From Alphaproteobacteria bacterium SO-S41 (GTDB lineage: Bacteria > Pseudomonadota > Alphaproteobacteria > Micropepsales > Micropepsaceae), in NCBI GenBank assembly GCA_019670725.1, contig AP024629.1, positions 4,030,001 to 4,094,000 of the forward strand: a DNA stretch of 64,000 nt, written 5' to 3'. Every line of letters begins with the position of its first letter. The stretch's first letter is position 1. A model generated the notes under the pieces. The model was not told where the DNA came from. It saw only the letters and a program-made list of their open reading frames with translations, and ran no database searches. Made by a program: the position numbers and the translations under genes. This document shows positions 62,631 through 64,000 of the stretch, piece after piece.

Positions 62631-63965
62631 TCAGTTGGCGCGGCAGGCGTCAACGGCGGTGAAGATGTCGCTGCCCTGGTCGTTGTTCCACAACACATCC
62701 TGAAAGCACTGAACGGTAGCGGCGCCGTTCGTGCTGCCTTTGCAGAGGGCGTCGAGCGCGGCATCGGACCAGTGGCGTTCCGGCGGTTGGAGCTGCCAGG
62801 GGACCTGATCCTGCAATAGCGCCCTACAGCGCTGTTCTTCAGCGCCAGTGTCGTCGGCTAAGGGATCGGGCGATGCGACGGGCGGCGCGGGAACAGGTTG
62901 CGGTTCAGGAGGGGACGGAGCTTCGACGATCCTGTCGCCGCTCGCCTCGCAGTCATCGATGGCGTCGGTCCACTGCTTGCCAGCGGCAACGCCGTTGCGG
63001 AAGCAGCCGATGCGCGCCTCCGCGTCGGTCACCCCGGCACAGAGAAGTTCGATGTTGCCCGGCTCCCAGCGCGTGTCGCCAGCGCTATTCCAGGCGACCT
63101 CGCCGTTCGCAACGGCGGCGCGGCAGCGCTCTTCCTCCGACGAGCCGGTTGCGGGAGGAGCGGTCGGCGGAGTGCTCGCGCGTGCGGCGCGCGCACTCTC
63201 GAACATGGCCCTGGCCGCGTCGCCATCGGGCTGGGTCGCACACATGACGAAATTTTCGTCCGTAAGCGGAATATTGTACCGCGCCAGGGATAGCAGGCAG
63301 AATTCGGCGCGGCGCGGATCGACATTGGAGCCGATCACCATGTCGCAAAACACCGCCAGCCGGTCCGGCGTCATGAGTCGCTTGGCGCCTAGCCCGATGT
63401 CCTCCTGGCAGTAGCGGACCTTGCGCTCGTGCTCGGCCGCTTCGCTGTCTTCCGCGTCTTTCTGCTGCTGATCGAAATTCGTCAGCGGGGCGATGCTGGA
63501 GGCGGCGATAGTCACCGATGTACGGTCGCTGTCGAGCCAGCCGCCAACGGCGAAGCGTTCGGGCGTGCCCCAAGTGCAATTGCCAATGCCGCCTCCGCAA
63601 AGGCTGGGTGTCGAGATTTCGATCCATTCAAGGTTCCAGCCGGAACCCGCACCGGCATCGTCGGTGGTGATCGTGATGGTGGTGATGTGCGCGAGGCCGA
63701 CGTCGTCGAAGAGCGCCGTGTCCGTCTGGCCATTCTCGAAGGCGTTGTTCGCGATGAGCGGATTGAGCACCTTAGTGACGCTGTAGGCGACCCCCTCGTG
63801 ATCAACGCCGTCTATCCGGAGCGTGATGTTGGAGTCGGTGCCGGCGCCGGAAGCCGTTCCGGTGTAGGTTTTCACCGTGTAAGTTTCGATGCCGTTGGCG
63901 TCGATCGCCCACGCCGGCAGGGCGGTCAACGCGGCGACGAGCGCAAAAACCAGACGCTTGAGCAT
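62631..63965 (-). CDS. Exported PLAT-domain protein with four-cysteine repeats
   Basis: A 444-residue protein: signal peptide (LVFALVAALTALPAWA), a PLAT/LH2-like beta sandwich about residues 25-120 (TYTVKTYTGTASGAGTDSNI, DDVGLAHITTITITTDDAGA, WNLEWIEI), then repeats of about 60 residues with four cysteines each: Cys186/207/223/242 (divergent), Cys281/309/321/339 and Cys380/408/420/441. The last two share RCRA...W...LC.G...CF...DA...C spacing and are joined by a Pro-rich linker. PLAT domains bind lipids or membrane proteins. Function unknown; the cysteines probably form disulfides outside the cytoplasm. Confidence 0.75.
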   Translation of the reverse strand: MLKRLVFALVAALTALPAWAIDANGIETYTVKTYTGTASGAGTDSNITLRIDGVDHEGVAYSVTKVLNPLIANNAFENGQTDTALFDDVGLAHITTITITTDDAGAGSGWNLEWIEISTPSLCGGGIGNCTWGTPERFAVGGWLDSDRTSVTIAASSIAPLTNFDQQQKDAEDSEAAEHERKVRYCQEDIGLGAKRLMTPDRLAVFCDMVIGSNVDPRRAEFCLLSLARYNIPLTDENFVMCATQPDGDAARAMFESARAARASTPPTAPPATGSSEEERCRAAVANGEVAWNSAGDTRWEPGNIELLCAGVTDAEARIGCFRNGVAAGKQWTDAIDDCEASGDRIVEAPSPPEPQPVPAPPVASPDPLADDTGAEEQRCRALLQDQVPWQLQPPERHWSDAALDALCKGSTNGAATVQCFQDVLWNNDQGSDIFTAVDACRAN

Positions 63966-64000
63966 TGGTTTGTATCCCCAGCGCGCGACCCCGAGGCGCA

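Overview
The window is high-GC DNA from an alphaproteobacterium. The PhyR/NepR/EcfG general stress response genes, found only in that class, are complete near the left end. Two TonB-dependent receptors, several acyl-CoA catabolic genes and F-ending autotransporter barrels would suit a sphingomonad or a Caulobacter-like relative, but the genus cannot be fixed from the sequence. I see no rRNA, CRISPR array, intact insertion sequence or prophage. There is one tRNA (Ser, GGA).

1-12.6 kb is a general-stress-response island. After a truncated MFS gene and a DUF72 gene come divergent phyR and nepR-ecfG, two sensor kinases, a diacylglycerol-kinase-like gene and a run of small envelope or stress genes: DUF1328, Fe superoxide dismutase, DUF883/ElaB-like, a holin-like membrane protein, AI-2E, CsbD, two unrecognised soluble proteins and an entericidin-like lipoprotein. 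Seven sites here match the sigma-EcfG promoter (GGAAC, 16 bases, NGTT), and several gene ends carry strong hairpins. The layout reads as a regulator next to part of its own regulon.

12.6-24.1 kb is metabolic and envelope-related: a 2-oxoglutarate oxygenase, an alpha/beta hydrolase, a class-C-type serine hydrolase coupled to an alpha-oxoamine-synthase-like enzyme behind an AT-rich palindrome, a pair of acyl-CoA dehydrogenases with a dienoyl-CoA-reductase-like SDR, and a minus-strand run with a transglutaminase-fold protein lacking its cysteine. tRNA-Ser follows.

24.6-34.5 kb holds an MFS exporter with its TetR regulator, a TonB receptor, and a divergent hydrolase/beta-mannosidase/serine-hydrolase operon. 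34.6-49.6 kb is a long minus-strand stretch for acyl-CoA metabolism: a single-chain biotin-dependent acyl-CoA carboxylase with dehydrogenase, phosphotransferase, SDR and MFS genes, then a LysR regulator, a crotonase, a tandem-fused CaiB-type CoA transferase and a second TonB receptor.

50.2-64 kb is the least ordinary part: a crotonase, a HAF-repeat autotransporter, a secreted HExxH metallopeptidase, an AT-rich divergent control region, a subtilisin-type autotransporter whose N-terminus is thirteen aromatic-Gly heptads, a TPR sensor kinase with a degenerate receiver, a stand-alone receiver with a sigma-EcfG-like promoter, and a secreted PLAT-domain protein with 4-cysteine repeats. Two copies of a ~42-base intergenic repeat bracket the peptidase/protease/kinase/receiver block. 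This block is my best candidate for an undescribed system, probably secreted proteolysis coupled to envelope sensing; that function is inference.
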